Program-made: the position numbers and the translations under genes
Part shown: piece after piece, positions 11,595 through 22,539 of the stretch
Layout of the letters: every line of letters begins with the position of its first letter
Numbering within the stretch: position 1 is the first letter of the stretch
Assembly (NCBI GenBank): GCA_033439795.1
Contig: JAUTDP010000007.1
Span: 1,364,001 to 1,428,000 of the forward strand
From: Sordaria brevicollis
Taxonomy: Eukaryota; Ascomycota; Sordariomycetes; Sordariales; Sordariaceae
DNA length: 64,000 nucleotides
Direction of reading: 5' to 3'
The notes under the pieces: generated by a model
Told to the model about the DNA's origin: nothing
The model's database searches: none
The model's input: only the letters and a program-made list of their open reading frames with translations

Positions 11595-13984
11595 TATAAT
11601 AATTATAATAGAATTACCCTTAATAATAAGCGTACTTATTGAATTATTATAACCGCTAGAATTTTTAACTTTCGATCGAAAAGTATAATTAAAAGACGTT
11701 ACAAAAAGAGAATAAATATTACGCTATAATTATTAATTAATAATAATAATAATTAAATTAAATCGGTAATATAAATTTACGATTATTAACTTCGACCCGA
11801 AATTTAGCGATACTGTAATAAAACGGTATATAATTAGTTAAAAAAAGAAGAAGCGGAAGAGGACCTAACTTTTAGAGGATAATAAAAATTATTATTTATT
11901 AATAAAAGTGAAGAATTCCTTCTTTATTTAAATAAGAACGGAGGTAATCGGCTTTAGGGCTTTCCTTTTTTAAAGGAGAATCCCCAATATTAATACCTTT
12001 ATTTATTTATACGGATTAAAACGAAAAATATTCTATTATATTATATTCGAATATTTTTAAATAATAAATATATAATTCGTAATAACCGATTGGCTATAAA
12101 TATAAGAATAATTTTAAATTCATTTAGACGATAGAATTAAAGCCGAAAAAATCCTATTATAAGCACTTCGGTTAGGATAATTAAATAAATACCGTTTAGT
12201 AATCGAATTAAAAGAGGAGTAGCGAAACGAATTCGTTTACTATTTTTAATTTTCTTTTCTTCCTTTTGTTTTAGTTTTATTTATTAATACGTTAGAATAA
12301 AGACGGGGGGAAAATTTTTATTTAATTAAGAGTTTATCGGGCCGCGAAAGCGACGATTTATTTAATTATTATTTCTTTTTATAATTAATTAAAATTTTTA
12401 GTATTTTATTATTATCGGCGAATAAATAATTCTACTCGTTGAAATTAACGAATATATTAATGTATAATATTAATTACGAATTAATATTAAGCGAATTAAT
12501 TATTATTAATAGGAATGGGATTGGTAGGACGAATAGCCGGCGAATTAATTTCTATTAGGGAGCTATTACGGGAAGGTATACAAATATTATTATTATTTTA
12601 GGGGATTCTACCGCTATTATTACGAAATAAATTACCGTTATTATTATAAAGCAAATTACTATTATTATTATAGGGGATATTATCCGAAGGAATACGATTA
12701 TTAATTAAATTATCTTTATTGGAAAGGAGGAATTTATAATAGCCTTTTTGGAAGTAATCGTTAACCGATTACTTTTTATAGCGAATAAATTACTTTAAAG
12801 TATTAATAAAACCGTTATTAATAAGGCGAAAGCGAATTATACCGGTGAATTCTTTAATAATAATATAAAAACGGATAAAATAGTCGCGGAATTTACTATT
12901 AATTAGATTTTTAGTAACAATTTTCTCTTAAAAAGTATTACGGAAATTATAGAAGCCGCGAAATATATCGATTATATAATATAAAATTATTAAAATATAT
13001 TAAATAATTTAATTAAATTTATTTAAAAACGAATTAAAATAGGAATCGTTAATAATATAAAAAATAGTAATTTATTCGGGTAATTAGGGATATAATAGAT
13101 CGATTTAGCGACGGCTTTTATATAAATATTATAATTTAAAATAATTAAAAAGGCGAAAAAGGCTTTAATTAATTAAAGGGTATAAACGAAATATAAGGGA
13201 ATATAAATATAGCTTCGGAGAAATTAATATAAGGATAAAACGTAACGGAGGGAAATTTTACCCTTTCTCTAATATATAAAAGAATTTATTATTAATAAAG
13301 CGTTTAATAATATAATCGAAGTTAATTTTAATATTAATATTAATTATATTAAATATAAGGGTCGGCGAAAGAAGGCGAAAGGGAAATAAATTCTTACCTT
13401 TATTTTCATCGGAAATTTCTATTATTTTATAAAATATTTTAACGTATTTTTAACGGGGAATAATTATTTTAAATCGATTATTATTATTATTATAAAAAGG
13501 AAAAATTTAAAAAGGCTTAGAAGATAGGGGGTTTTTATATTTAAGGAAAAGAAGTTTTTATATTAATATAAACCGTAGTAAAAACGTAATTATTATAAGG
13601 GAAAGAAGAGGATAAAAGGAATAAAGGAAAGTTTAACGGTTAAGAAATTTAATAATAATTAAAAGGGTAAATAAGCGGAGGAATAGAAGGTAGAAAGTAA
13701 TAATAAATAGAGGACGGGATAATAAATTAGGAAGGCGGAATAATTTAATATTTTTACGTAACGGTAAATAGAAGGGATAGGACGGATATTAATTACGTTA
13801 GCGGTAGGTATATACCGCAATCGTAGAACGCCGAAGAAGCGGCGCGGATAAGTCCGCGCTGGGAATTATAGCCGGGGTTTTTGTCCGGGGCGCTTAACGC
13901 TTACGGTTTCATCCTACGGAGAATCGGAAATGGACCCCATACTATATTGGCGCTATAGATTTAGTTATGGAATAAGAATCTTAC
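11595..13984 (+). mobile_element. LINE copy L1, right part (3' module to 3' end)
   Basis: Resumes the LINE interrupted at 707 and runs to the conserved LINE 3' end (...gaataagaatcttac). L1 totals about 3.09 kb in the window, matching the same interval of the full copy L5 (24656-27749). The final 180 bp (13800-13984) are GC-richer and keep the conserved hairpin-forming words gcggcgcggataagtccgcgc and ccggggtttttgtccgggg shared by all copies. Confidence 0.85.
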
Positions 13985-14363
13985 TTTTATATTTAGTAAC
14001 TTATATTTTATAGACTTATATTCCCTTTTTTAAGCCTTTTTGAATTCCGATACTATTAGGAATTTTATATATCGGGGTATAGTATATTTCGTCGATAACC
14101 CAATAGAATTATACTATACCCTTTATTAGTCTTTGTTTATCCGTACGACCTTTGGAGAATATACGCATTTTATTAATAATTTAGAAGATAACAGCAAGGC
14201 AATTTTTCCGTCGGATTTCATATATTATTATTACTGCGCAAAGGGTAGTAATTATCATTATCGATTACTAGAGGACGACCCTAATTGGCGCCTGCACATT
14301 GGCCGCGTCAAGGCTGTTGGAAAAAACTACACGTCAGAGGTCGAGGAATACGTGAAACCGTAG
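13985..14363 (+). pseudogene. Transposase fragment of a third P-type element, little RIP damage
   Basis: Plus-strand frame continuous from about 14010. The part from ATG at 14133 to the stop at 14361-14363 is fully open (76 codons). Its text (FIRTTFGEYTHFINN, FPSDFIYYYYCA, YRLLEDDPNWRLHIGRVKAV, GKNYTSEVEEYV) is collinear with the minus-strand transposases of P1 (near 5200-5400) and P2 (near 58000-58200), so this is an internal piece of a related transposase in the opposite orientation. Upstream, LYSLF.AFLNSDTIRNFIYRG matches the P1 block SLFEAFLNSN. It is cut on the left by the 3' end of L1 and on the right by a reversed LINE 3' fragment that supplies the last codons and the stop. Codon use and surviving CpA show much less RIP than its surroundings. 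It is not a host gene. Confidence 0.75.
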
Positions 14364-14497
14364 GCGTTAAGCGCCCCGGACAAAAACCCCGGCTACAATT
14401 CCCGGCGCGGACCTATCCGCGCCGCTTCTTCGGCGTTCTACGATCGCGGTGCACACCCACCGCCAACGCGATTAACATCCGTCCCATCCCTTCCATT
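14353..14497 (-). mobile_element. Reversed LINE 3' fragment, little RIP damage
   Basis: About 145 bp matching, in reverse, the subterminal 3' region of the LINE (equivalent to 13805-13925 of L1), with more C and G than any full copy. The last roughly 90 bp of the LINE are missing at the left junction, so it is not a simple 3'-end insertion. Confidence 0.7.
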
Positions 14498-14875
14498 GTA
14501 AGGATAAAGAGAAAGAGAAAAAAAAAGAAAATAATAAAATAATACTTATAGCGGTACTTCGTACCGAATTCAATTACGATATCGGAGATTTTATAAAGGA
14601 ATAGGATTATAACTAAATATAATAATTATTTTATATAAATATATATTTATATTTATAATACCCCTATTTTAATAGCTTTTCTTTCTTTTCTTAATATTAC
14701 GGCTTTCTTTTTTTTTTATAAATAACGTTATTTCTATTAATATATATAATATTACACGACCTTAACTATTACGATTTTCAATACTTTTATTACTACCTTT
14801 TTCCACGATATTTTACGATTTTTACGCCTTTTAATATTATTACTTCTATTACTACCTTCTTTTATAGGATTATAT
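14498..14875. other. Non-coding AT/pyrimidine-rich spacer before the LINE nest
   Basis: No gene seen. The right half consists of pyrimidine-rich words such as ttactacctttttccacgat and tacgatttttacg. The same style continues after the nest (52832-52880), which suggests that L2 inserted into this tract. Confidence 0.5.
14851..14864. repeat. Left target-site duplication of LINE L2
   Basis: actaccttctttta here and cttaccttctttta at 52832-52845 share 12 identical terminal bases and flank the 38-kb nest. About 11 extra bases (taggattatat) separate this copy from the LINE 5' end, as at the 5' end of L7. Confidence 0.55.
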
Positions 14876-15665
14876 AAAACTGCTTTGGAACCGGAAACGC
14901 CGATTTCTAATCGAGGAACGCTCTAAAACGAAAACCGATAATAGAAATCGATTTAAGAAGGTTTTTTACGTCCTTCGCAATATCCCGCGACGATTATAGC
15001 GACGACGATATATTATTATTATTCATAATAATTAATAGCGGCGATTATAAATTTAAAAATAACGTCTATAACCCGCTCGTAGGATTCTTAATATATAATA
15101 ACCCTAACGTAGTACGCGCCGCGAAGATTTTAGAAAAAATATAAGAGGATAACGAAATTATAAAAAAATTTATCGCTAAAACGAATAAATTTTCGAATTA
15201 TAATACCATTTTGCTCGAGGACCGTAATTAAGTTTATAAATTATTTAATAAATATACGAAAATCTTTATAAAGAAAAATAGGGTAATATATTTTAAAGTT
15301 AATAAAATTAATAATAATTAAATTATTATTAAGAAAGATTTTAACGATTTAAAAAAGATAATCCTATAAAAATTATAAAAGAACGCTAAAGAGGCGCCGA
15401 AAATATAGGCCGGAATTATAAAGGACGCTTTTCTTAAAACCGGGTCTATTCTTTAATATATTATAATTATTACCCCCCCCCCCCCCCGAAAATATTCCCC
15501 GTTAATTACGACTATACCCTCTTTATTCGAAATATTATAATCGATATTTAATATTCGAAGCGGACGAACGAAAAAATTAAAATTTAAATTAAAAAAATAC
15601 TTTACGATTTAAAGACCGGTACTTTTAATATTATACGAATTATTATAAAATTATTTACAATTAAA
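14876..15665 (+). mobile_element. LINE copy L2, 5' part (ORF1 N-terminal region)
   Basis: Begins with aaaactgctttggaaccgg, the conserved LINE 5' end, and covers the first 790 bp. It breaks at 15665 after aattatttacaattaaa. The continuation is at 37551, beyond the reversed copy L3. This is the outermost host copy of the nest. Confidence 0.85.
15649..15665. repeat. Left target-site duplication of L3
   Basis: aattatttacaattaaa here and aattatttacgattaga at 37551-37567: 17 bp with two differences, both G to A as RIP would produce. They flank L3 with everything nested in it. Confidence 0.8.
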
Positions 15666-18600
15666 TAAGTAAGATTCTTATTCCTTAGCTAAATCTATAG
15701 CGCTAATATAATATGGGGTTTATCTCCGATTCTCCGTAGGATAAAATTGTAAGCGTTAAACGCCCCGGATAAAAACCCCGGCTATAATTCCTAATGTAAA
15801 TTTATCTACGCCGCTTCTTCGGCGTTCTATAATCGTAATATATACCTACCGCCTACGCGATTAATATCCGTCTTATCCTTTTTATTTACTATTATATAAA
15901 AATATTAAATTATTCCGCCTTTTTAATCCGCCGTTCTATCTTTTATTTATTATTACCTTCCACTTTCCGCTCCCTTACCCGTTTACCCTTCCAATTACTA
16001 TTAAATTTCTTAGTTATTAAATTTTCTTTTACTCCTTCTATCCTCTTTTTCCCTTTATAATAATTATATTTCTATTATAATTTATATTAATATAAGGATT
16101 TCCCTCCCCTAAATATAAAAACCCCCTATCCCCTAAACCTTTTTAAATTTTTCTTTCCTTTAATAATAATAATAATTAATTCGAAATAATTATTCCCTAT
16201 TAAAAACGCGCTAAAGCGCTCTATAAAATAATAAAAACCTCCGACGAAAATAAAGGCGAAAATTCATTTCTCCTTCGCCTTCCTTCGCCGACCTTTATAT
16301 TTAATATAATTAATACTAATATTAAAATCAATTTCGAATATATTATTAAATTCCTTATTAATAATAAATTTTTTTATATATTAGAAAAAAGGTAAATCCT
16401 CCTTTTATTACGTTCTATTTTTATATTAATTTTTCTAAAGCCGTATTTATATTCCCCTATATTTCGCCTATACTTTTTAATTAATTAAAGCCTTTTTCGC
16501 CTTCCTAACCGTTCCGGGTTATAATATTTATATAAAGGCTATTATTAAATTAATTTATTATATTTTTAATTACCTAAATAAATTATTATCCTTTATATTA
16601 TTAACGTCTTTTATTTTAATTCGTTTTTAAATAAATTTAATTAAATTATTTAATATACTTTAATAATTTCGTATTATATAATCGATACCTTTTATAATTT
16701 TTACAATTTTTATAATATTTTTTAAAAAAAGGTCGTTATTAAAAACCTAATTAATAGCGAATTCCGTAATTATTTTATCCGCCTCTATATTATTACTAAA
16801 GAATTTACCGGCGTAATCCGCCTTCGCTTTATTAATAATAATTTTACTAATACCCTTAAATAATTTATTCGCTATAAAAAGTAATTAATTAACAATTACT
16901 TTTAAAAAGGCTATTACGAACTCCTCTTTTTTAATAAGGATAATTTAATCGGCGGTTATATTCCTTTAGGTAATATCCTTTATAATAATAATAATAATCT
17001 ACTTTATAATAATAATAGTAATTTATTTCGTAATAATAATAATAAAATTCCCTAAAATAATAATAATATTTATATACCTTCCCGTAGTAGTTTCTTAATA
17101 GAAATTAATTCGTTAATTATTCGTTTTACTAATCCTATTCCTATTAATAATAATTAATTCGCTTAACGTTAATTTATGATTAATATTATACGTTAATATA
17201 TTCGTTAATTCGACGAATAGAACCGTTTATTCGCCGATAATAATAAAATACTAAAAATTTTAATTAATTATAAAAAAAAATAATAATTAAATAAATTATT
17301 ATTTTCGCGGCCTAATAAATTTTTAATTAAATAAAAATCCTCCCCCCGTCTTTATTTTAGCGTATTAATAAATAAAAGTAAAAAAAAAGGAAGAAAAGAA
17401 AATTAAAAATAGCGAACGAATTTATTTCGCTACTCCTTTTCTAATTCGATTATTAAACGGTATTTATTTAATCGTCCTAACTAAAGTATTTATAATAAAA
17501 TTCTTTCGGTTTTAATTTTATCGTCTAAATAAATTTAGAATTATTTTTATATTTATAACTAATCGGTTATTACGAATTACGTATCTATTATCCGGAAATA
17601 TTCGAATATAATATAGTAAAACGTTTTTTATTTTAATTTATATAAATAAATAAAGGTATTAATATCGGGGATTCTCCTTTAAAAAAGGAAAGCCTTAAAG
17701 CTAATTACCTCCGTTCTCGTTTAAACGAAGAGGGAATTCTTCGCTTTCGTTAATAAATAATAATTTTTATTATCCTCCGAAGGTTAAATTCTCTTCCGCT
17801 TTTTCTTTTTTTAACCGATTATATACCATTTTATTATAATATTATTAAATTTCGGGTCGAAATTAATAATTATAAATTTATATTACCGATTTAATTTAAT
17901 TATTATTATTGTTAATTAATAATTATAATGTAATACCTATTTTCTCTTCGTAACGTCTTTTAATTATACTTTTTAATCGAGGTTAAAAATTCCGGTAGTT
18001 ATAATAATTAAACGGGTATACCTATTATTAAAAGTAATTTTACTATAATTATTATAAGGTTTTTTATCGGTATTTATTCTTCCGCTTATTTAATTTTAGT
18101 AATATTACTTTCTAATTTATTAATAAATAATCGATTTTTTATTCGTCTTATTTAAATATAATTAATTACCTAAACTATTATTTTTCGGACGAATTTAACC
18201 TAATTTATATAAATAAATTTCTCTTCGAAAGCCTTTACCCGTTTATTAAAATAGAAATCGAATAGTAGGCAAAAAATTTCTATTTTAAAATTCCGTACCG
18301 GCGTAATTTTATACGCCCTAGCAACGATTCTTAAATATTTAATTTAATATTTAATTAATCCGATTATTATCCTTCGGGCTTTATTATATATTTTTATTAA
18401 TTAATAGAAAGTTAAAGTTCTATATATAATTATATTTCGAATATATTTAATATAAATTTCCTTCGTACGAACGAAAGAATAACCCTAAATTTTTATAATT
18501 AACTGGGTTAGTATATTCGTTTAAATTTTTATTTTCTTTTTAATAACCTCCGTATAAATTCGATAATTAAATTTATAATTTAATTAAACGCTTAAGAATT

Positions 18601-19403
18601 TTATTAATTCTATTGGTTGAAATATAATATCCTCGAATTAAGGAATTTCCGTTCTTAATACCTTTATTTATATAAAATATATTAATTCCGTTTTATTCGC
18701 TTCGAATTCTATACTTCTTTCCTTTACCTATTCGGAATAAATTTCTTATATTATTTAAAGTATTTTATAATTCTCTTCAATAATTTTCGTTACGGCGATA
18801 ATATTAATATTATTAGCGAAGCTAATTATAATTATATTTTTAACCGTAATTAATTTATAATATAATAAAGTAATAAAGAGGATAAAAAGAATTAGGGAAA
18901 GGGGGGAATTTTAAAATACTCCGGCTTTTATAGCGTAAGGAATGGATATTTCGTCGTCGAAGAAAAGGGAACCTCTTTATCCGTTAACGAAATTCGCCAC
19001 CTATTCGAAAATTTATCGTAGGAATTACATTTCCTATAAAATATATAATAATTATTTATAATTAATTTTATCGAATACGCTTTTAAAATTAAAGAATATT
19101 AATAACGTAACGGCTCCGAATTTCTAAGCCGTATATATAATATTCGTAATAATATAAATAATAAATTCGGTCGAATAGCTTACCCGATTACCTATTTAAC
19201 TTTTTAATAAAAAATTAAATTTTTCCGCGGTTTAGGTAAATCCTTTAATAACGAACGCTTCGAAGATTTTCCTAACGTTATTTAATAATAAAATTAATTT
19301 CTACGCGCTAATTAACTTTTATTATATAGCGGTTTTTCCTAATTTTTTAAAAACGATTACTTTCGCATTTTTAAACTATTATAAGAAATATCTAAAACGA
19401 AAA
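15666..19403 (-). mobile_element. LINE copy L3 (reversed), 3' part: 3' module and RT
   Basis: Starts with the LINE 3' end on the minus strand (taagtaagattcttattcc) and runs back through the 3' module to the reverse transcriptase. The RT box reads GFANNI on the minus strand near 18810-18830. It stops at atctaaaacgaaaa (19390-19403), where the same LINE resumes at 33588/33602. The three L3 pieces sum to about 6.7 kb, close to full length. Confidence 0.85.
19390..19403. repeat. Left target-site duplication of L4
   Basis: atctaaaacgaaaa (19390-19403) and atccaaaacgaaaa (33588-33601) are 14 bp with one C/T difference, flanking L4. Confidence 0.85.
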
Positions 19404-20779
19404 CGATCGATGTTTAATATTCGAAGCGGACGAATGAAGAAACTAAGATTTAGATTGAGAAGATATTTCGCGACTTGAGGACCGGTACCCTTAGTGTCGT
19501 ACGAACCGCTACGAAATTGCCTACGACCGGAGATTATAAAATTATATTCGATAATACTATATACGAATAGTACTAATAATATTAAGCTTGGGCTAAAAAA
19601 GTCTAGAGCGAAAAAGCGTTTATATTTTTAAATATTATTATATTAGTCGCTAAGGGGTTCCCTTAAGTGAATATCGCCGAATATATAAGGATAGAGGATG
19701 TTATTTATAAAATATAATAAACGAACCCGACCGCTTCTATTATTAAAATACATTTATAGAAGAAGAGAATTGGCGAAGATAGGGGATTTTTTATAATAAA
19801 GGTTGCAATTATCAAAGTAACCGAAGCTTTCTATAAAGGATTCTTCCTTTAGGAGGGTAGTATATATATTTACGAACCGTTTACTTCTTCGGCTAATATT
19901 TAATAATATTTTACTTATTAGGGCGTAAAATATTTAAAAAAGTTTTATTATAATATTAACGTTTATAAACGCTACGGTAAGGATAAATATAATAAAGATT
20001 ATTTTAAAGAAGCGAATTACCCGTTTAATAAGGATAAATTATTAATTTTCTATATTCTATATAGAAAGTATAAGTATTACGCCTTTAAGAAGAAAGTATA
20101 TTTTATTTTTAAAAAAGTTATTACGAAGGTTATTATAAAATACGCCGAGAGGTTATATTCTTTTATATACCGGAAGGATTTTAAAAAAAATATTATATTA
20201 GAATTAATGGCGGTAAAGGACGATAAGGATATTAATTTCCTTAATACCCCTTTTACCGCCTATATTATTATTATTCGTAAAAAGGAATTTAGAAGTAAAA
20301 ATAAAGGCCGTATTTGTAAACGGATTAGCGGACCCTTTATTAAATTAAAATTAACGATTAAGGGTTTAATAAATACGTTTACGAATTTTTAGGGCTTAGG
20401 TATTTAAAATAGCGCCGGTTTAATTACCGCCGTTAAACCGGTTATTTAAAAAGAAAAAATTCCCGTTTTTACTCCGTCCGCGGGGCTAAAAGATATTCTT
20501 TTATAGAATAATTAATAATCTAATTAAAAATATTTTATTAGAATATAGGGAAATCGTACGAAAGAAGGAAATTATTATTCGAATAAAAAGAGATTTATAA
20601 TATTATAGCGATTTAAAAATTAAATAGGAATTTGAACGAGGATATTTATTATTTATAGGGCGGTAAATATATTAGGGTAGATTATTTAAAAAAGGGGAGG
20701 GCGGTTATTTATATAAATAAGAGATAGAATTTTAGGGATTTAAATTTCTATATTAAAAAAGATTAAGCCTTTATAACGT
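19404..20779 (+). mobile_element. LINE copy L4 (5'-truncated), ORF1 and start of ORF2
   Basis: Starts inside ORF1 at LINE position 659, so about 658 bp of the 5' end are missing, a normal result of incomplete reverse transcription. Its first 130 bp are much less mutated than in other copies. The ORF1 frame includes a block with paired Tyr where two zinc knuckles would have Cys (KRYGKDKYNKDYF, ILYRKYKYYAF; 19950-20110). The last open part (20207-20392) encodes the ORF1 C-terminal region. ORF2 begins near 20500 and is interrupted by L5 at 20780. Confidence 0.85.
20767..20779. repeat. Left target-site duplication of L5
   Basis: gcctttataacgt, 13 bp, repeated perfectly at 27750-27762 on the other side of L5. 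Confidence 0.95.
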
Positions 20780-20782
20780 AAA

Positions 20783-22445
20783 AACTGCTTTGGAACCGGA
20801 AACGCCGATTTCTAGTCGAGGAGCGCTCCAAAACGAAAACCGATAACGGGAATCGATTTAGGAGGGTCTTTTACGTCCCTTACAATATCCCGCGACGAGT
20901 ATAGTAATAATAATATATCGTTACTACCGATAGCGATTAATAATAGTAATTGTAAATTCGAAAATAGCGTTTACAATCCGTTCGTAGGATTTTCAATTTA
21001 TAATAACCTTAACGTAATATACGCTACGAAGATTTCGGAAAAAACGTAGGAGGATAATGAAATTATAAAGAAATTTATCGCCAAAGCGAATAAATTTTTA
21101 AATTACAATACCGTTTCGTTCGAAGGCCGCAATTAAGTTCGTAAATTATTTAACGAATATACGAAAATCTTCGCGAAAAAAAATAGGGTAATACGCCCCG
21201 AAGTTAATAAGGTTAATAATAATTAGATTGTTATTAGGAAGGATTTTAACGATTTAAAGAAAATAATCCTATAGGAATTATAAAAGAACGTTAAAAAGGC
21301 GTTAAAAATATAGGTTGGAATTATAAAGGATATTTTTCTTAAGATTGGGTTTATCCTTTAATATATTATAATTATTACCCCCCTTCCGAAGATATTTTCT
21401 ATTAATTACGACTATACTTTTTTTATTCGAAGTATTATAATCGATATTTAATATTCGAAGCGGACGAATAAAAAAATTAAAATTTAAATTAAAAAGATAT
21501 TTCGCAATTTAAAGACCGGTACCCCTAATATTGTATAAACCGCTATAAAATTACCTATAATTAAAAATTATAAAATTATATTTAATAACGCTATATACGA
21601 ATAATATTAGTAATATTAAATTTAAGTTAAGAAGGCTTTTAGCGAAAAAGCGTTCGTATTTTTAAATATTATTATATTAATCGCTAAAGGGTTCCTTTAA
21701 GCGAATATTATTAAATATATAAAGATAGAAGATATTATTTATAAAATATAATAAGCGAATTTAATTACTTCTATTATTAAAATATATTTATAAAAAAAGA
21801 AAATTAGCGAGGATAAGGGTTTTTTTATAATAGAGGTTATAATTATAAAAGTAATTGAAATTCTTTATAAAGGATTCCTCCTTTAAGAGGGCGGCGTATA
21901 TATTTACGAACCGTTTATTTCTTTAATTAATATTTAATAGTATTTTATTTATTAGGGCGTAAAATATTTAAAGAAGTTTTATTATAATACTAACGTTTAT
22001 AAATATTATAATAAGGATAAATATAGTAGGGACCGCTTTAAAGAAGTAAATTACCCGTTTAATAAAAATAAATCGCTAATTTTTTATATTTTATATAGAA
22101 AGTACGGGTATTACGCTTTTGAAAAGAAAATATACCTTATTTTTAAAAAAGTTATTACGAAGGTTACTATAAAATACGTTAAGAGGCTACGTTTATTTAT
22201 ATATTAAAAAGATTCCGAAAAAAGTATTATATTAGAGCCGGTAGCGGTAAAGGATAATAAAAATATTAATTTCTTTAACGCCCCCCTTACCGCCCGTATT
22301 ATCGTTATTTATAAAAGGGAATTTAAAAGCGGAAATAAAGGTTATACTTATAAGCGGATTAACGGGCCTTTTATTAAATTAAAATTAATAATTAAAGGCC
22401 CGATAAATGCGTTTACGAATTTTTAAAATTTAAGTATTCGGAGTA
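20783..22445 (+). pseudogene. LINE L5 ORF1 (gag-like, nucleic-acid binding)
   Basis: The frame starts almost at the LINE 5' end without a visible ATG: NCFGTGNADF*SRS, then a basic APKRKP motif, DLGGSFTSLTISRDE, and NPFVGFSIYNNLNVIYATKI (from 20969). A long charged region follows (EDNEIIKKFIAKANKF, FNEYTKIFAKKN). Near 21995-22140 two closely spaced blocks have the spacing of zinc knuckles, but Tyr stands at the expected Cys positions (YKYYNKDKY, YILYRKYGYYAF), as TGT/TGC to TAT/TAC changes would give. In L3 the stop after NADF is still TGG (near 37508), so that stop came from Trp. ORF1 proteins of Tad1-like LINEs bind the RNA and travel with ORF2. Many stops; not functional. Confidence 0.75.
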
Positions 22446-22539
22446 ACGCCGGTTTAATTACCGTTATTAAACCGGCTATTTAGAAGGAAAAGATTCCCGC
22501 TCCTATTTTATTTACGGGGTTAAAAAATATTTTTTTATA

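Noticed and set aside
13800..13984. GC-rich hairpin at the LINE 3' end considered as a structured RNA gene
   Set aside because: It occurs at the same place in every LINE copy, so it is part of the LINE 3' untranslated region.
15537..19531. About 128-bp duplication of ORF1 sequence around the reversed LINE at 15666, first read as an unusually long target duplication
   Set aside because: The two ends belong to different LINE copies (L2 and 5'-truncated L4). The true duplications are the 17-bp pair at 15649/37551 and the 14-bp pair at 19390/33588.
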